Shown piece after piece: positions 1 to 10,259 of a DNA stretch of 64,000 nucleotides (positions are counted from its first letter, which is position 1; the number at the start of each line of letters is the position of its first letter). A program made the position numbers and the translations under genes. The notes below the pieces were generated by a model. The model was not told where the DNA came from and searched no databases. It saw only the letters and a list, made by a program, of their open reading frames with translations. Source of the DNA: Lentinula raphanica (taxonomy: Eukaryota; Basidiomycota; Agaricomycetes; Agaricales; Omphalotaceae); contig JANVFP010000001.1 in assembly GCA_027919835.1 (NCBI GenBank), positions 1,488,001 to 1,552,000 of the forward strand, in the 5' to 3' direction.

Positions 1-43
1 CGAAGGTCATGCTAACGACCAAGAACTTACTGATGAAGAATGA

Positions 44-1396
44 GTTCGACTGGTCTTGAAGTATGTCGATGGCCCAACCCGGGAGTATTGGATGACCCTG
101 AAGGGATACAAGAAGGACGATTGGGCGCAGTTGAAAGCGGAGCTTTACGAAGCTTATCCAGGATCAAAGCAAGGCCATCGTTACACCCGACGTCACTTGA
201 AGAAACTTGCCAGCGGCCATGCTAAGGGGAGGCTCGACGACGAGGCAAAGTTTGCTGAGTACTACCACCAATTTCGTCGCATCGCCGAACGTTTGGTCGA
301 AGATGATGAGTTGACCGAAAAGGAAGCGAACCGTTACTTTTGGCATGGTATCCACAAGGCTGATCGTCGAGAGATTTTGCTCTATATGAGGATGGGGAAT
401 GCGACCCCAGACTTCAAGTCGATTCCCAGCGTCGAGACCACTTACAAGATGGGAATGCGGATCTTCGAGGATGAGGTAATGGGGATGGACTCTGACGATG
501 GTTTGGATGAGGTTAAGCCCACGAAAGCGAAGAAGTCAAAGAAGAAGAAGCATGTTTCGCCCCCTACGAGCGAGAGCGAGGACGATGCCGCCGAATCCTT
601 GAGCGATAGCGATTCTGAGGAGGAACGGAAGCCTAAGAAGAAGACAGTCAAACAAGAGGTTCACACGAAGGTTGTGGAAAAGGTGAAGACTGACAGCATC
701 GATGAGCTTGCTCGTCAGCTCCGTTCGTTGAACGTCCACGATGCGAATTATGCGGGTGTTTATGCGCAGCTCGCCAATGTTTCACCCCTCATGGCCAGTG
801 TCATCGCCAGTCTTCCACGCGATGCTCCGAACGTTACCGTGACGGCGACTCCTGCTATGCCCATGGCTCCCTACCCAAATCCCCAGTATCAGCAATCTTC
901 GTATACGCCTGTGTCATATCCACCTACTCCGTTTCCGAATTCTTCGTACCAAAACTCGTTGTTCCCATCGCAGATGAATCCGTCGATATCCCAAAATTTC
1001 GGCCAGTTTCCTCCTCAACAGTACCCGGGTCCTCCGAACCATATGAACGCCTACCAGAGTGGCCAAGGCCCTCCCGTAACGTACCCGAACTCGATACCGG
1101 TCAATGCAAATGGGTACGGGGGACCTCCTCGAAATGGTCAACGAGGACGAGGACCGCCAAACGGACCGCTTCCTCCACATGTCCTGTGTTTTTTCTGCAA
1201 AGAAAATCACCTTCTTCGCAACTGTACCCATCTGCCGGGGTACATCCAGTCGAATCGTGTCGTACAGGTGGGCCGATGGTTTTACTGGCCTGATGGTCAT
1301 CCCCAGGCTCGTCAAGTTATCCAGGCCGATTTGAATACAGGAGTCAAAGGAGTTATTGATCGACCTGCTCCTGCGCCTCAGCAGCCGGGTTTTTGA
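44..1396 (+). CDS. gag: Gypsy-1 Gag (capsid-like), N-terminus incomplete
   Basis: Structural protein that packages the element RNA. An alpha-helical capsid-like region occupies roughly the first 130 codons, followed by an acidic/lysine-rich linker, a Pro/Gln/Tyr-rich stretch, and a zinc knuckle CFFCKENHLLRNC near codon 390. The knuckle is CX2CX3HX4C, one residue short of the usual CX2CX4HX4C. The frame is also open from base 2 to 40 but broken by TGA at 41-43. The residues on both sides (LTDEE before, VRLVLKYVD after) read as continuous Gag sequence, so TGA is probably a nonsense mutation rather than a 5' boundary. The stop codon 1394-1396 directly follows a slippery sequence leading into pol. 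Confidence 0.75.
   Translation, partial: VRLVLKYVDGPTREYWMTLKGYKKDDWAQLKAELYEAYPGSKQGHRYTRRHLKKLASGHAKGRLDDEAKFAEYYHQFRRIAERLVEDDELTEKEANRYFWHGIHKADRREILLYMRMGNATPDFKSIPSVETTYKMGMRIFEDEVMGMDSDDGLDEVKPTKAKKSKKKKHVSPPTSESEDDAAESLSDSDSEEERKPKKKTVKQEVHTKVVEKVKTDSIDELARQLRSLNVHDANYAGVYAQLANVSPLMASVIASLPRDAPNVTVTATPAMPMAPYPNPQYQQSSYTPVSYPPTPFPNSSYQNSLFPSQMNPSISQNFGQFPPQQYPGPPNHMNAYQSGQGPPVTYPNSIPVNANGYGGPPRNGQRGRGPPNGPLPPHVLCFFCKENHLLRNCTHLPGYIQSNRVVQVGRWFYWPDGHPQARQVIQADLNTGVKGVIDRPAPAPQQPGF
1387..1393 (+). promoter_or_regulatory. Probable -1 ribosomal frameshift heptamer (G GGT TTT)
   Basis: In the gag frame the sequence reads G GGT TTT TGA, a textbook X XXY YYZ slippery heptamer immediately before the gag stop. 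Slipping back one base continues as TTG ACG..., which is the pol frame. Pol has no ATG near here, which favours frameshifting over an independent start. Confidence 0.7.
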
Positions 1397-4300
1397 CGCG
1401 CCAAGCCGTAGTGGCAGCGGTGGTGACGGTGGAGGCGAAATCGAACGAGGAAGTGAGGGAGGAGTCTGAGGAATCACCGATTGAGGCGACGAAGAGTGAA
1501 GAGGTGGATGAAGAGACGATTGGAAGGGATGATCATAATGTTGCAGGGGTCGATGAAAAGGAAGACGAGTTGGGTTGGTTAGAGGCGTTTCAGATCAGAA
1601 GCATCGAGGAGGAAGATGCAGGTGTGGTGCCAGAACGGTTGCGAGTCGAGGAGATTGGTGATGAGGGTGATAGTGACGAACGTTTGGATCATGTTCGGAA
1701 GGTAGATGAGGTCGTCGAAGGGAAGGAGGATGAGTTAGTTTGGTTCGAAGGATTTGAGTTAGAGCGTATTGAGGAAGCGGAGATGATGGTGACGACGAGA
1801 GCTGCTGGGAAGAAGAAGAAGGTCGAGGCGGAAGGTGTGAAGAGTGACGACGAAGCTAAAGTGGGGGGGACGCGTCAGACAAAGAAGAACGAGAACGATA
1901 AAGAATCGAAGGACGTACCAGGCGATTCACCGGCATTTACATATGAGTCAAAAGCGGAGATTCCAGAGAAGGCGAATGAGATGTTCGAGAGGATGTTGGA
2001 TGTACAGGTTCCAGAGGTTACGATTCGCGATTTGACTGCACTTAGCCCATCTCTTCGCCGCGCTTGGATTGATTACACGAAGACTCAGAGGGTTCCGACA
2101 TCTAGTACAATGCAGATCAACACGGTGAATCCACGATCGCTCTATCTTGACTATATAACTCCCGTTCGTTTGATCAAGGTGACCCTAGCAGGACGAAAGG
2201 AGGTGACGGCCTTGCTTGATGAGGGCGCAGAGTGTATATCGATGACCAAGGAGGTCTGGTCTTCTCTGGATGTGCCGATGAATAGATCGAGGAAAGTTCA
2301 TTTGGCCGGCATTTCGGGCCAGCCAGTTCTTGCTGAAGGTTGTGTGGAATATTTGGAGATCGACGTCGAAGGATTGAAGACATGGGGGCACGTATATGTG
2401 GTTAGTCAATCCCCTTATGACCTGATATTAGGACGACCTTGGCAGAGGGCAGTGAGGATGTCCAAGGTCGAATCCACCGATGCTTTGGATGTAGTCATCC
2501 ACGATCAGCTTGGGCAAGTGTCGCCGAAACGGATCTCCACCATTCCCCAGCTTGGCTCTGAGAATTACGAGGAAATGAGGAGGCGGATCAGCGAGGCTTG
2601 GAAGACGCGGGGTTCAGGATTGGACGACGAGGTTTCAAATCTTCAGGCTATGGGTCTTAGCAATGTCGCGGGTCGGGAATGTTACGAGGAGTCGAGAAGA
2701 GAGGTCGAGGACCTTGAGAGTATCACCGACCCTCCAGAGATGGCTTCGATACTTTTCGCGGGTGTTTATCATTACGACCCGGTTTGTCACACACTGGCGT
2801 ACAAACGCGTTGCTCAGAAAGTCCAACCCATCCCGACCGTCATGCCAGAATACGCGAAGGTCATTCGACGTTTCCCAGAAGACCCACTTGCTTCTTTGCC
2901 TCCCCTTACTACCCATCCACCTTCTTTCGACCCTGGCATACGTCTTACACAGGAACGGCTTGAGGGTCTCGGAGTTTTGTCAAACGAGTTCTTATGGCCT
3001 CAAGAACGCTTGTTGATGGCCCAGGTGTTGAAGAATAACGAACTGGGGATTGCCTGGAACGAAGAGGAGAAAGGAAGGTTTCGTGAGGATTATTTTCCCC
3101 CGGTCAAAATACCCATGATTGCTCACACACCTTGGGCCGAGAAAACACTTCCGATCCCTCCTGGTATCCGCGATAAAGTCATACAGCTTGTACGCGAGAA
3201 GGTCGCGTCTGGTCTTTACGAGCCTTCGAATAGCTCTTATCGATCCCAGTGGTTCGTCGTTGGGAAATCGGATGGGGGACTTCGGATCGTCCACAACTTG
3301 AAGAAGCTCAACGCGGTTACGGTCAGGGACTCTGGACAGCCCCCCATCCTTCATCTTTTTGTCGAGCAGTGTGGAGGACGAGGAATATACTCGGGAATCG
3401 ATATTATCGCTGGTTTTGATCATGGGACCCTTCACGAGGACTCGAGGGATCCCACCACTTTCGATACACCGATTGGGACCTTCCGTTTGGCGCGTATTCC
3501 TCAGGGCTGGACTGGCTCGATCCCGGTTTTTCATGGACACGTCGCCTTCCTTCTTCAAGATGAGACCGAGGTAGCGCCAAATTTTGTGGATGATTTGCCG
3601 GTTTTGGGTCCGAAGACGCGATACGAGATCGAAGGAGGAGGTTATGAAGTTATCAAGGAGAACCCTAAGATTCGAAGATTTGTTTGGGAGCACGCCATCG
3701 ACCTCAATCGTGTTCTTCATCGGCTCAAACGCGCTGGAGGCACTGTGTCAGCAAAGAAGTTGAAGGTTGCGGTTCCGGAGTTGAAAGCAGTGGGGACTGT
3801 CTTTACTTACGAGGGAAGACTCCCAGACGAGACGAAGGTCATCAAGATACGAACATGGCCAGTTTGTAGGTCAGTCTCCGAGGTTCGTGGATTTTTGGGG
3901 ACAGCGGGAGTTCTTCGAGTTTGGATACGTGATTTTGCAAAGATCACTCGGCCTTTGGTGGATCTCACAAAGAAGGATGTTGCGTTCGACTGGATCGAAC
4001 CTCATCAAGTTGCTATGGATGGCGTTAAGGTGGCCGTGTCGAATTGTGAAGCCTTGGTGACGATCGATTACACATCACTTCTTCCGGTCACGATGGCCGT
4101 CGACTCCTCTTACATTGCTTGTGGCATCGTCTTATACCAGGACCAAAAAGAAGGCAAACGAAGACCATCTCGCTTCTGGTCTATTGCATGGAATGAACGT
4201 GAAGCTAGATACTCACAGGCAAAAATCGAACTCTACGGCCTCTTTCGAGCGTTCCACGCCATGAAGATTTATCTGATTGGCGTACAGAGACTTATCGTTG

Positions 4301-6006
4301 AGATGGACGCGTCTTATGTCAAAGGAATGCTCAACAATCCTGATATGCATCCCAATGCTGCCATAAATCGATGGATCGCCGCGATTCAACTCTTCGACTT
4401 CGAACTCAAACATGTTCCTGGGAAGGATTTTGTAGGGCCAGACGGATTATCGAGGAGGCGAGGGACGAAAGATGAGGGAGACGAAGAAGATGGAGCAGCA
4501 GATAGATGGGCAGATGAAATTCTGGATGCAGGACTCTGGGTAGCAAGGACTTGGACGGACAGTGTAAGTGACGAAGGTACGATTTCTTGTCGAGTTTCTC
4601 TTTCATCGGCGACGTTGCGCCCAGGTACTCAGGGGGTAGCATCTGACGATGTGACGATCCCCTGTAGTACTTGGTCTCGTAATCGTGATGAGGAACTCCG
4701 AGAGATTCAAGCCTTCCTCACTACATTCGTCACCCCTTCCCTACCCGACCTTCAGCTTCGGCGTTTTCTCAAGAGGGCTTCGCGTTACTTTGTTCGTGGA
4801 GGCCGACTTTGGCGCAGAGATCCCCAAGGACGACATCAGCTAGTTATCTTCGATCCAAAGGAACGGCTGGCTCTTCTTCGACAGTCTCACGATGACTTGG
4901 GTCACAAGGGCTTCTATTCGACTCGAAGGACAATCGCTGATAGATTCTGGTGGCCTAGTATCGACGAGGATCTTCACTGGTTTCTCAAAACATGTCATGA
5001 ATGTCAGATCCGCTCTACAGAGAAAGTTGTCATCCCTCCCTCCATCTCTATTCCTGCGACTCTCTTTCGAAAGGTTCACATAGACGTCATGTACATGCCC
5101 ACAGTCCAAGGGTACAAGTTCATCGTCCAGGGTCGTTGCTCTCTATCTAGGTGGCCAGAGTGGAGAATGCTGAAGAAGGAGAATGGGAAGACTCTAGGAC
5201 AGTTCATCTTCGAAGAGATTTTGTGTCGATGGGGCGGAATCGCGGAAATCACCACGGACAACGGTCCTTCAATCGTTGCTGCCTTAGACTGGCTTCGCAC
5301 TCGATACCATATCAATCACATCCGCATCGCACCTTACAATTCTCAGGCAAACGGAACCGTCGAGGTCGCTCATCGCTATATCCGGGATGGACTTGTCAAG
5401 GCTTGCGAAGGGGATATTCGTCGTTGGATTTTGGTGGTAGCTTACATTTTCTGGGCCGACCGTATAACGACTCGCAAGGACACTGGCTATTCCCCATACT
5501 ATGCAGCTCACGGCGTCGAGCCTCTCCTTCCCTTCGATATCACTCATGCGACTTTCCTTTTCCCTGACGTCGACTCTCAACTTACCGATTCGGAACTCTT
5601 AGCCATCCGTGCGAAGCAGCTCGAACGACGAGAGGACGAGCTCAAAACCATCCACGAACGAGTTGTCCAGAGTCGGTTTAGGTCAGTCGAGGCGTTTAGG
5701 AGATACCACGAGAACGTTATTCGAAGCCATAAATTCAAACCTGGGGAGCTCGTTCTTGTTCTCAACAAGCGGATTGAAGCTGGCGTCTCCAAGAAAGCGC
5801 TCCCTCGTTACTTCGGACCTATGATGATCGTCAAGCGTACCAACGGCGGCAACTTTCGACTCGCAGAACTTACGGGTGCCGTCTCTCGCCTTCGATATGC
5901 TGCTTTTCGAATCATCCCTTATCACGCACGTTCGACTACCCGTCTCAAGGTCACCGAGTTTCTAGATCCCGGAGCATTAGCTGGAGTTACAGAGGAGGAC
6001 GATTAA
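1393..6006 (+). CDS. pol: Gypsy-1 Pol polyprotein (PR-RT-RNase H-IN)
   Basis: About 1537 codons, uninterrupted. After an acidic N-terminal region come: a retroviral-type aspartic protease (LLDEGAE, Asp at residue 276; DEG replaces the usual DS/TG); reverse transcriptase with catalytic FVDD at 731-734; RNase H beginning near MAVDSSYIACG (901); an integrase zinc-binding HHCC region near 1165-1205; and the D,D35E core at Asp1231, Asp1289 and Glu1324. The tail resembles a GPY/F module (RYFGPMMIVKR) and has no chromodomain. It is expressed as a Gag-Pol fusion by -1 frameshift, so the listed start is the point of frame entry. All visible catalytic residues are present. Confidence 0.9.
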   Translation: MTRQAVVAAVVTVEAKSNEEVREESEESPIEATKSEEVDEETIGRDDHNVAGVDEKEDELGWLEAFQIRSIEEEDAGVVPERLRVEEIGDEGDSDERLDHVRKVDEVVEGKEDELVWFEGFELERIEEAEMMVTTRAAGKKKKVEAEGVKSDDEAKVGGTRQTKKNENDKESKDVPGDSPAFTYESKAEIPEKANEMFERMLDVQVPEVTIRDLTALSPSLRRAWIDYTKTQRVPTSSTMQINTVNPRSLYLDYITPVRLIKVTLAGRKEVTALLDEGAECISMTKEVWSSLDVPMNRSRKVHLAGISGQPVLAEGCVEYLEIDVEGLKTWGHVYVVSQSPYDLILGRPWQRAVRMSKVESTDALDVVIHDQLGQVSPKRISTIPQLGSENYEEMRRRISEAWKTRGSGLDDEVSNLQAMGLSNVAGRECYEESRREVEDLESITDPPEMASILFAGVYHYDPVCHTLAYKRVAQKVQPIPTVMPEYAKVIRRFPEDPLASLPPLTTHPPSFDPGIRLTQERLEGLGVLSNEFLWPQERLLMAQVLKNNELGIAWNEEEKGRFREDYFPPVKIPMIAHTPWAEKTLPIPPGIRDKVIQLVREKVASGLYEPSNSSYRSQWFVVGKSDGGLRIVHNLKKLNAVTVRDSGQPPILHLFVEQCGGRGIYSGIDIIAGFDHGTLHEDSRDPTTFDTPIGTFRLARIPQGWTGSIPVFHGHVAFLLQDETEVAPNFVDDLPVLGPKTRYEIEGGGYEVIKENPKIRRFVWEHAIDLNRVLHRLKRAGGTVSAKKLKVAVPELKAVGTVFTYEGRLPDETKVIKIRTWPVCRSVSEVRGFLGTAGVLRVWIRDFAKITRPLVDLTKKDVAFDWIEPHQVAMDGVKVAVSNCEALVTIDYTSLLPVTMAVDSSYIACGIVLYQDQKEGKRRPSRFWSIAWNEREARYSQAKIELYGLFRAFHAMKIYLIGVQRLIVEMDASYVKGMLNNPDMHPNAAINRWIAAIQLFDFELKHVPGKDFVGPDGLSRRRGTKDEGDEEDGAADRWADEILDAGLWVARTWTDSVSDEGTISCRVSLSSATLRPGTQGVASDDVTIPCSTWSRNRDEELREIQAFLTTFVTPSLPDLQLRRFLKRASRYFVRGGRLWRRDPQGRHQLVIFDPKERLALLRQSHDDLGHKGFYSTRRTIADRFWWPSIDEDLHWFLKTCHECQIRSTEKVVIPPSISIPATLFRKVHIDVMYMPTVQGYKFIVQGRCSLSRWPEWRMLKKENGKTLGQFIFEEILCRWGGIAEITTDNGPSIVAALDWLRTRYHINHIRIAPYNSQANGTVEVAHRYIRDGLVKACEGDIRRWILVVAYIFWADRITTRKDTGYSPYYAAHGVEPLLPFDITHATFLFPDVDSQLTDSELLAIRAKQLERREDELKTIHERVVQSRFRSVEAFRRYHENVIRSHKFKPGELVLVLNKRIEAGVSKKALPRYFGPMMIVKRTNGGNFRLAELTGAVSRLRYAAFRIIPYHARSTTRLKVTEFLDPGALAGVTEEDD

Positions 6007-6018
6007 GAAGTCCCCTCT

Positions 6019-6063
6019 GAGCGTCGTTTGAGCGGGGACGCTCAAGTTTAAGTGGGGGGGAGG
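6019..6063 (+). other. Hairpin and polypurine tract before the LTR
   Basis: GAGCGTC (6019-6025) and GACGCTC (6037-6043) can form a 7-bp stem just after the pol stop. AGTGGGGGGGAGG (6051-6063) is the polypurine tract that would prime plus-strand DNA at the LTR edge. Confidence 0.7.
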
Positions 6064-6430
6064 TGTATCGACTGGATTCAGACTGACCTTGGAGCCCGCC
6101 ATTTGGGAGGTACGGGACTACGGAATAGGGCAAAGGGCAAGGATTGACATATGACAAGAACCTCACCTTACACGTTGTATTTTAGACAGAATCCTCATGT
6201 TTTACTTACTTTTACTTACCTTTTTACTTACAAAAAGACACTAGTGGCGTAGTTTCTAGAACATGACTGAGCCTTATGCTCGTCGTGTGGTACGGTACTC
6301 ATAAACATAAGTAGTAGTATTGGCGGGGATCTCATCTAATCCCCCCCTCTCTTGTCTACACATTCCAGAAATATAACTATTATCTATACATCTACGCCTG
6401 ACTCTCAACACGCCGTCTCCAGCCTCTACA
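6064..6430 (+). repeat. Gypsy-1 3' LTR (right end uncertain)
   Basis: It starts TGTATCG directly after the polypurine tract. TG...CA ends fit CTACA at 6360 or, more likely, CTCTACA at 6430, giving about 297 or 367 bp. The next gene's first ATG is at 6447, so the LTR supplies nearly all of that gene's upstream sequence. Confidence 0.65.
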
Positions 6431-6446
6431 ATTCCATGCTCTGGAA

Positions 6447-9400
6447 ATGAACTTCTACCCTAGGACAATGGTTACATCGAAAGCTCTTCTGCTTACTTCG
6501 CTGTTATGGCTGTTCCTTTCTATTCCAACAAGTTTTGGCTTTGTGGAACGTGCGTATATTCGTTCCACTATGCTGCAGATATTCATCTCCATCGCGGTTT
6601 TATAGGTTCATGGGAAGAAGCAATTGATTTGGCAAATCAGACAGTCGCATTGATGACGATGGACGAAAAGATTGGGATGGTTCGAGGTGTCGGTCAATTC
6701 AGCAGTGAGTTTCACAACTCTTCACGAATTCCCATTTGTGACAGAAGTATATATTTACAGGTCGCTGTGTTGGGAACATCTCTCCTCCCTCGCGCTCCTT
6801 TGTCGTTTCCGGAACAAACATCACCATTCCTCCGCTTTGTTTCAACGATGGACCCGCTGGAGTCAGGCTTGGAGGTTCCAATGTGACTGGATTTCCTCCT
6901 GCAATCAATGTTGCCGCTACCTTCAATCGGAGTATGATGTATGCTCGGGGAGTGGCTATCGGAGAGGAATTTAGAGGAAAGGGTATGTCCCGAATCAATA
7001 GCTTCGGACCTTCTTCAACAAACTCTTGTCTTGTAGGAATCCATGTCTACCTGGGACCAGCTGTCGATATCGTGCGTCCTTCGTGCATTCTCACACGACG
7101 ATCAGTTCTGTAACCGTGGGACGCATCTAATCATCATCAGATGAGAAATCCCAAGGCTGGTAGAGGCTGGGAAGGGTAAAAAGGGCACACTAGCTTGTGA
7201 AATGATCCCCATTGGCTGATACTGAACCATACAGTTTCGGACCCGATCCGTACCTTGGAGGAGAAGGAGCCTATCAGACAATCATGGGAGTTCAAAGTGT
7301 CGGTGTCAGCGCCTGTACAAAGCACCTCGGGCCTTATAATCAAGAACACTGGAGGTATGGGCTCAACGTGAACGTCGATGATCGGACCTTCCGTGAGCTC
7401 TACTGGTGGCCGTTCATGAAGAGTGTAGAGGTAGGTGATGCACGTACGAAACGCAATTCGTCAAACTAACGCGAAATTCTCCCCGAGGCCAATGTTTCTG
7501 CTCTAATGTGTGCATATAATCAAGTGAATGAGACATCATCGTGTCACAACTCTGCTCTCATTGGTGACGGAGGGTATCTGCGCGGCGAAGGCTTCCAGGG
7601 TACTATGTTCAGTAGCGTGATATTGCTGCCAATTTCGGCTGAACACTGCTGCAGGATTCGTGGTCAGTGACTGGGGTGCAACTCATGATTCTGCATCGGA
7701 CAATGCCAATGCCGGTCTCGATATGGGAAGTTAAACAACTCGCTTCAACCTGTGAACGTTGCATACTGAAGATTGAAACAGGAACAACCTGGTGACTGGA
7801 TAGTCATAGGGGGTGGTGTGTATGCTGGACTAGAGTCGGCTGTTAACCAAGGCCAAGTCACTGGAGCGGTTCGTCATCTTGTTTGTCACTCGAACTGATA
7901 TTTCAATCCACCTATGTTCCTAGAGATTGAATGAAATGGTGACGCGGATTCTGACGCCTTGGCTGCGTCTGGGCCAGGATCAAGTTTGCCTTGTTTGCTC
8001 CCATCCTATCCATTTCTGATGTGCACGTACTGTATCGTGATAGGGATTCCCCGAAACGAATTACAACTCTCAAGATCCTGACGGAACAGACTCTCTCAAC
8101 TTGAACGTGGATGTCAGAACTGACGCACATACGGCTCTTGTGCGACAGATTGGAAGTGCTAGTGCGGTCCTCCTCAAGAACAGTCGAACGACAAGCGACG
8201 GTGGGTTCCTCGGAGATAAACAAGTACCTCGATCTTCATGCTCGATCTGTTTTTACTAGGCACAGCTACGGGGACCACCACCCGAGGTCTTCCATTATCG
8301 AAGGACATCAAAACAATAGCGGTCGTAGGCCAAGATGCACAACAACTCAATCTCAACTGTGGGGGTGGGCTGAACGAATGTAATGACGGAACGATGATCA
8401 TCGGGTGCGTTGAATCATTTCCAGAGTTATACTCCCCGACTTAACTGTAGAATACTCATCTTCAACTCACATACATACCCCATGACAGATGGGGTTCAGG
8501 CTCCAACAACGTCGAATTCACAGTTCCCCCAATCGATGCTATCACAGACTTCGTGAAAGATTTCGCGACGGTCTCGTCAGATATCACATCGAATGATTTG
8601 ACTGGAGGACCTGCTGTTGCAGAGGGAAAAGATGTGGCTATTGTGTTCGCAAACGCGTGAGTACTTACTGCATACTGTATACCATCTCTAGCCATTCCTT
8701 GTTTCTCTAAAACAGATTTGATACTGAATGCTTAACAGGATGAGCGGCGAGCTTGGATTCTACAACATCGTTGATGGGAATGAAGGTGATCGAAATGACT
8801 TGAATCTTTGGTGGAAGGGAGGTAAGGTCCATCCGAACGCATCTCTGACTGAAATCAACCCAACAATCGCGATAACCCAGGAAGCTTAATCGAAGACGTA
8901 GCCGCAGTATGCAATAACACTTTGGTCGTGATTCATTCTGTTGGACCTGTTCCAATGAGCTCTTGGAACAACCACCCGAATATCACTGCGATCATTTACG
9001 CGGGCGCACCTGGAGAACAGACAGGTCCGAGTCTTGTAGATGTGTTATGGGGCGCAGTTAATCCTAGCGGTCGCCTACCGTTTAGTATTGACGATGTGAG
9101 TAAGGATTTAGGCAAGGCAGGCTCTTATCTACATACTGACTTCTTTTGGCTTTTGTGATAGGCAGAAGCCTCGTATGGAACAAGCATCGTCTATGGCATA
9201 GATCCTTTCCCAGTGGTATGCCCTCTTCCGGATCTATATCTGTGTCACCGCCTCTGATCAGTAATGAAAGATCGATTATACCGAAGGACTCTTCCTGGAC
9301 TATCGATACATGGCCTCCCAAGGCATAACGCCTGTCTACGAATTCGGCTACGGTCTCTCATACACCACATTCGCTTATTCATCATTTTCCGTCCAAGCTT

Positions 9401-9767
9401 CCTCATCTTCTGCCAGTTTCTCGTTTGACCTGGCCAACACAGGTGCGTTGGATGGCACGGAAATTCCCCAGCTGTACCTAGGGTTTCCGAGTTCTGCGGG
9501 GGAACCAGAAAAAGTACTGAGAGGGTTTGATGCGGTTTTCCTTGCTGCAGGAGAGAAACAGACGGTTACTCTGTCGGTTACTCAGAAGGAAATGAGGTGA
9601 GCCATTTTTGTCTCTGATCATGTACGTTTCGGGCTGCAGGCTAAGAGCATAATTCCAGCATTTGGGATGTGGTTAGCCAAGCATGGGTGGTACCCAGTGG
9701 CTCTTTCAATGTCTACATTGGCGCTTCAATCAGGGATATACGCTTGACAGGTACCTTTACGATCTAG
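6447..9767 (+). CDS. Secreted GH3 beta-glucosidase, 18 exons, one broken splice donor
   Basis: Hydrolyses beta-glucosides such as cellobiose; predicted secreted (signal peptide around [16 protein letters not shown]). Exons: 6447-6549, 6606-6704, 6761-6982, 7037-7071, 7141-7175, 7235-7430, 7488-7599, 7655-7725, 7782-7868, 7924-7983, 8044-8200, 8260-8404, 8489-8656, 8739-8821, 8881-9095, 9162-9215, 9271-9596, 9659-9767. Joined length is 2277 nt (758 aa) with no stop. GH3 landmarks: [30 protein letters not shown] with the nucleophile Asp near residue 273, GLDMEQPGDW, a GDRNDL segment in the acid/base region, and a C-terminal fibronectin-III-like domain ([12 protein letters not shown] type). Intron 8 (7726-7781) begins GGAAGT instead of GTAAGT, so correct splicing is doubtful. 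An alternative start is ATG 6468. Confidence 0.88.
7726..7727 (+). other. Mutated 5' splice site (GG for GT) in the GH3 gene
   Basis: The protein needs phase-0 joining of GLDM (ends 7725) to EQPGDW (starts 7782). The intron would start GGAAGTTAAAC; one T-to-G change from GTAAGT explains it. The nearest canonical GT (7730-7731) gives a stop codon soon after joining. Confidence 0.7.
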
Positions 9768-9793
9768 GACCAGCAATTTCCATGTTGTCATTC

Positions 9794-9829
9794 GCATTCG
9801 GATACGAATGCATTGTACCAATCAATAAA
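9794..9829 (+). terminator. Hairpin and AATAAA downstream of the GH3 gene
   Basis: GCATTCG-GATA-CGAATGC (9794-9811) forms a 7-bp stem with a 4-nt loop. AATAAA follows at 9824-9829, 57 nt after the stop codon, a plausible polyadenylation signal. Confidence 0.45.
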
Positions 9830-10259
9830 CCTTACAAAAAGCATACATAACCAAGAAAATTACTAAGTAGTTCGACTGGTAGGAGACGGACACCCGTCAA
9901 GTTTGGAATCACAGCTGAGGTGCTGGGGAAAGCATTGGTTTCATAGGATAAGTTGTATACTGAAAAAGGAGGAACGAAGGAGTAAGACCGAAATGACTGG
10001 TAGTCCACAGACAAGGTGATAGGAATACTGACCTTCCACAAGTGACTATACTTCCAATAAAACACCCAAGGGCCCAGCAGAGTCTTGACAAATCCGGGAG
10101 CAGGAGGGAATGGGGAACCAGGAGGCAGATTCTATGATCATGCAAGAGAGATTCATGGATGAGACATTGCAACAGTATTAGCATTTATATAAAAAACGAT
10201 CAAGGGGTCGAACCTCTGTGCAATGCATAATCAGCACATGTTAAGAGTGAACGGACATA
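9830..10259. other. Intergenic, convergent gene ends; nothing recognised
   Basis: Lies between the 3' ends of the GH3 gene and the hemerythrin-like gene. No coding, RNA or repeat signal was found. Confidence 0.5.

Larger units (their letters stand above)
1..6430 (+). mobile_element. Gypsy-1: Ty3/gypsy LTR retrotransposon, 5' end cut off by the window
   Basis: Order seen: gag, then pol (protease, reverse transcriptase, RNase H, integrase), purine tract, one LTR. Integrase after RT/RNase H marks Ty3/gypsy. There is no chromodomain after the integrase. The 5' LTR, primer site and target duplication lie outside the window, so age cannot be judged. Pol is open throughout; gag carries one in-frame stop at its left end. 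The right LTR limit is uncertain because there is no second LTR to compare; the last plausible TG...CA end is at 6430. Confidence 0.9.

Noticed and set aside
2218..2229. DEG instead of DS/TG in the Gypsy-1 protease as a dead active site
   Set aside because: The catalytic Asp is present and related fungal gypsy elements use non-standard second residues; not evidence of decay by itself.
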